Source: Desulfocapsa sp. (lineage in GTDB: Bacteria; Desulfobacterota; Desulfobulbia; Desulfobulbales; Desulfocapsaceae). From it: a stretch of 7,073 nucleotides of DNA. The stretch's first letter is position 1. Every line of letters begins with the position of its first letter. Location: the NCBI GenBank assembly GCA_029942265.1, contig JAOZTO010000128.1, positions 1 to 7,073 on the forward strand, in the 5' to 3' direction. Position numbers and translations under genes: made by a program. The notes under the pieces are model-generated. The model had not been told where the DNA came from and did not search any database. It saw only the letters and a program-made list of their open reading frames with translations. Shown one piece after another: positions 5,142-7,073 of this stretch.

Positions 5142-7037
5142 TCAGTTTTTGGGATACCCCATCGTTCCAAGGGCTCCAGTTATTTCCTCAAGGCTCGTCG
5201 GGTCATCAATAGTGGATGGCATACGGTAGTCTTTACCATTTGCTATGGATCGCATGGTTCCACGAAGAATTTTTCCTGATCGTGTTTTTGGTAATCGCTC
5301 CACCTGGGATGTTTCACGCAAGCAGGCAATAGGACCTATTTTTTCACGAACCATTTTCACAAGTTCACTTTTAATATCTTCAGGATCTCGATCAACTCCT
5401 GCCTTTACAACAAAAAGTCCTAGTGGAAGTTGTCCTTTTAACTGATCATCTGTGCCAATTACTGCGCATTCCGCCACATCAGGGTGCATTGAAAGTACTT
5501 CTTCCATAGCTCCTGTGGAGAGGCGGTGTCCGGCAATATTGATAACATCATCTATGCGACCCATGACGAATACGTATCCATCTTTATCGATAAATCCACC
5601 GTCACTGGTTTCATAGTATCCTGGAAATGTTTTCATATACGAAGAGATAAAGCGTTCCTCGTTTTTCCACAGAGATACCAGTGTTCCAGGAGGAAGTGGT
5701 AGCTTAATAACGATATTTCCTTCTGTCTCGGCAGGGACTTCAACGCCTGCATCATCAACTACACGAACATCGTAACCGGGAACAGGCAGTGTTGGAGAAC
5801 CGGCTTTAACTTCCATCTCTTCAATACCACGGCAATTTCCAACAATAGCCCAACCTGTTTCTGTCTGCCACCAGTGATCAATAACTGGGGTGTTAAGTAG
5901 TTTTGAAGCCCAGTGATAAGTGTCTGAATCCAAGCGTTCACCTGCAAGATACAACGCTTCAAAAGAACTCATGTCATACTTTTCAAGAAAGGAACCTGTG
6001 GGATCCATCTTTTTAATGGCACGAAAGGCGGTGGGAGCGGTGAACAGGACTTTTACTTTGTGTTCTGAAATTACACGCCAGAAGGCACCTGCGTCAGGTG
6101 TGCCGATGGGTTTTCCTTCGTAAATGATGGTGGTGGCACCTTTGAGTAACGGTCCGTAAATAATATAGGAATGGCCAACCACCCAGCCCACATCTGATGC
6201 TGACCAGAAAACATCGCCTGCATCAATATTGTAAACGTTTTTCATTGACCAGTAAAGGGCAACGGCATGTCCGCCATTGTCACGCATTACTCCCTTTGGC
6301 GCCCCTGTGGTTCCGGAGGTGTAGAGAATGTAGAGAGGATCGGTTGCAGAAACAGCTACACAGCCTGCGGGTTCACACGCAGCAACAAGTTCATTCCAGT
6401 CCAAATCTCTTCCTTCCTGTAAATCAGAAGTTATAAACTTACGCTGGAAAACAATACACTTTTCAGGCTGATGATCGGACTGTTCGATGGCGCTGTCCAC
6501 CAGTGGTTTGTAAGCAATGATTTTTTTTCCCTCCACAGCACCAGACGCAGTAACCAGAACTTTGGGCTGAGCGTGGTCGATACGAATAGCAAGTTCACTT
6601 GCCGCAAAACCGCCAAATACAACGGAATGAACAGCTCCGATCCTGGCACAGGCAAGCATTGCAACGGCAGCTTCGGGGATCATCGGCATATAAATAATAA
6701 CAGTGTCACCTTTTTCTACCCCCTGGTTTTTCAACGCACCTGCAAATTGTGCAACTTCTGTCTGTAATTCTTTGTAGGAGAGTTTACGAATGGTATCGGT
6801 CACAGGAGAATCATAAATGATAGCGGTCTGATCGCCCCTGCCAGATTCAACGTGACGATCAACGGCATTGTAGCAGGTGTTAAGTTCTGCTCCACTGAAC
6901 CAGCGATAGAAAGGCGGGTTTGAGGTATCAAGAATTTTATCCCATTTTTTTGTCCAGTTGATATCTTCAGCTGCTTCTGCCCAGAATATATCAGGCTGAT
7001 CGATGCTTTTTTGGAATAATTCGTTGAATTCACTCAT
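5142..7037 (-). CDS. prpE: Propionyl-CoA synthetase-type AMP-forming acyl-CoA ligase (PrpE/ACSS3-like)
   Basis: A 631-residue member of the acetyl/propionyl-CoA synthetase family, the usual length for PrpE. It activates a short-chain acid with ATP and CoA through an acyl-adenylate, in the cytoplasm. Visible motifs: the phosphate loop YTSGTTGAPKG (about 239-249), HWWQTETGW (388-396) at the nucleotide and acyl pocket, YETSDGG (475-481), the hinge GRIDDVINIAGHRLS (493-507), and the C-terminal LPKTRSGKILR (582-592), where K589 is the adenylation lysine. The stretch after the P-loop (RDNGGHAVAL, then SDVGWVVGHSYI) resembles PrpE and ACSS3 more than classical Acs, so propionate is the favoured substrate. 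Acetate cannot be excluded from sequence. The start is supported by AGAGGTGA just upstream. A 211-bp gap separates it from sucC, so it may be its own transcription unit or the first gene of the operon. The company of methylmalonyl-CoA pathway genes supports propionate activation. Confidence 0.9.
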   Translation of the reverse strand: MSEFNELFQKSIDQPDIFWAEAAEDINWTKKWDKILDTSNPPFYRWFSGAELNTCYNAVDRHVESGRGDQTAIIYDSPVTDTIRKLSYKELQTEVAQFAGALKNQGVEKGDTVIIYMPMIPEAAVAMLACARIGAVHSVVFGGFAASELAIRIDHAQPKVLVTASGAVEGKKIIAYKPLVDSAIEQSDHQPEKCIVFQRKFITSDLQEGRDLDWNELVAACEPAGCVAVSATDPLYILYTSGTTGAPKGVMRDNGGHAVALYWSMKNVYNIDAGDVFWSASDVGWVVGHSYIIYGPLLKGATTIIYEGKPIGTPDAGAFWRVISEHKVKVLFTAPTAFRAIKKMDPTGSFLEKYDMSSFEALYLAGERLDSDTYHWASKLLNTPVIDHWWQTETGWAIVGNCRGIEEMEVKAGSPTLPVPGYDVRVVDDAGVEVPAETEGNIVIKLPLPPGTLVSLWKNEERFISSYMKTFPGYYETSDGGFIDKDGYVFVMGRIDDVINIAGHRLSTGAMEEVLSMHPDVAECAVIGTDDQLKGQLPLGLFVVKAGVDRDPEDIKSELVKMVREKIGPIACLRETSQVERLPKTRSGKILRGTMRSIANGKDYRMPSTIDDPTSLEEITGALGTMGYPKN

Positions 7038-7040
7038 AAC

Positions 7041-7048
7041 TCACCTCT
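7041..7048 (-). promoter_or_regulatory. Strong ribosome binding site of prpE
   Basis: The minus strand reads AGAGGTGA, with the GG core six bases before the ATG at 7037. It is the strongest Shine-Dalgarno match in the window and fixes the prpE start. Only about 25 further bases lie upstream within the window, so no promoter can be assessed. Confidence 0.8.
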
Positions 7049-7073
7049 ATTGAAGTAAACATTCGGGTTGGGG

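Noticed and set aside
6521..6528. A8 run in prpE (T8 on the plus strand) as a programmed frameshift or slippage site
   Set aside because: The protein is full length with all motifs in one frame, and no downstream stem or alternative product is evident. A Gly-Lys-Lys-Ile coding explanation is enough.
1..7073. CRISPR array, tRNA/rRNA genes, transposase or phage genes
   Set aside because: No regularly spaced repeats, no cloverleaf-like segments and no recombinase or transposase motifs were seen on either strand.

Overview
The window is a compact bacterial metabolic locus of about 7 kb. Every supportable gene is on the minus strand, so the biology reads from the right end to the left. Base composition is moderate. 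The gene content suggests an anaerobe that handles propionate through the methylmalonyl-CoA/succinyl-CoA route, most likely a Desulfobacterota member (Desulfobulbales-like sulfate reducer or sulfur disproportionator). It comprises a PrpE-type acyl-CoA synthetase, ADP-forming succinyl-CoA synthetase, a stand-alone B12-binding mutase subunit and its MeaB chaperone. The taxon is inferred from gene content and from the style of an intergenic repeat; no marker gene is present.

Layout in transcription order: (1) a propionyl/acetyl-CoA synthetase (7037-5142) with a strong ribosome binding site; (2) a 211-bp gap (5141-4931) holding a degenerate dispersed-repeat-like stretch, an AT-rich promoter-like segment and a leader hairpin; (3) a tightly packed six-gene unit: sucC (4930-3779), an exported GlpQ-fold protein (3776-2622), sucD (2617-1733), csaA (1724-1386), the mutase B12 subunit (1389-961) and meaB (977-51). 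Junctions in this unit are +2, +4, +8, -4 and -17 bp, so it is almost certainly one transcript with translational coupling. The leftmost 50 bases follow meaB and may hold the start of another gene, but too little is visible to call it.

How the genes fit: PrpE activates propionate to propionyl-CoA. A carboxylase or transcarboxylase (not in the window) would give methylmalonyl-CoA, and the mutase converts this to succinyl-CoA. Only the mutase B12 half and its G-protein chaperone are here; the large catalytic subunit is not. SucCD then recovers ATP from succinyl-CoA. CsaA (tRNA-binding OB-fold/chaperone-like) and the GlpQ-like protein have no obvious place in this pathway.

The most unusual element is the gene between sucC and sucD. 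It encodes a protein with a signal peptide and clear GlpQ (periplasmic glycerophosphodiester phosphodiesterase) fold signatures. Both catalytic histidines, the neighbouring arginine and key acidic residues are replaced, which predicts an exported pseudoenzyme. It separates two genes whose products form one enzyme. Its last two sense codons form most of the ribosome binding site of sucD, and its coding sequence contains a run of nine C. These observations suggest it is an established, perhaps regulatory, member of the operon rather than a random insertion.
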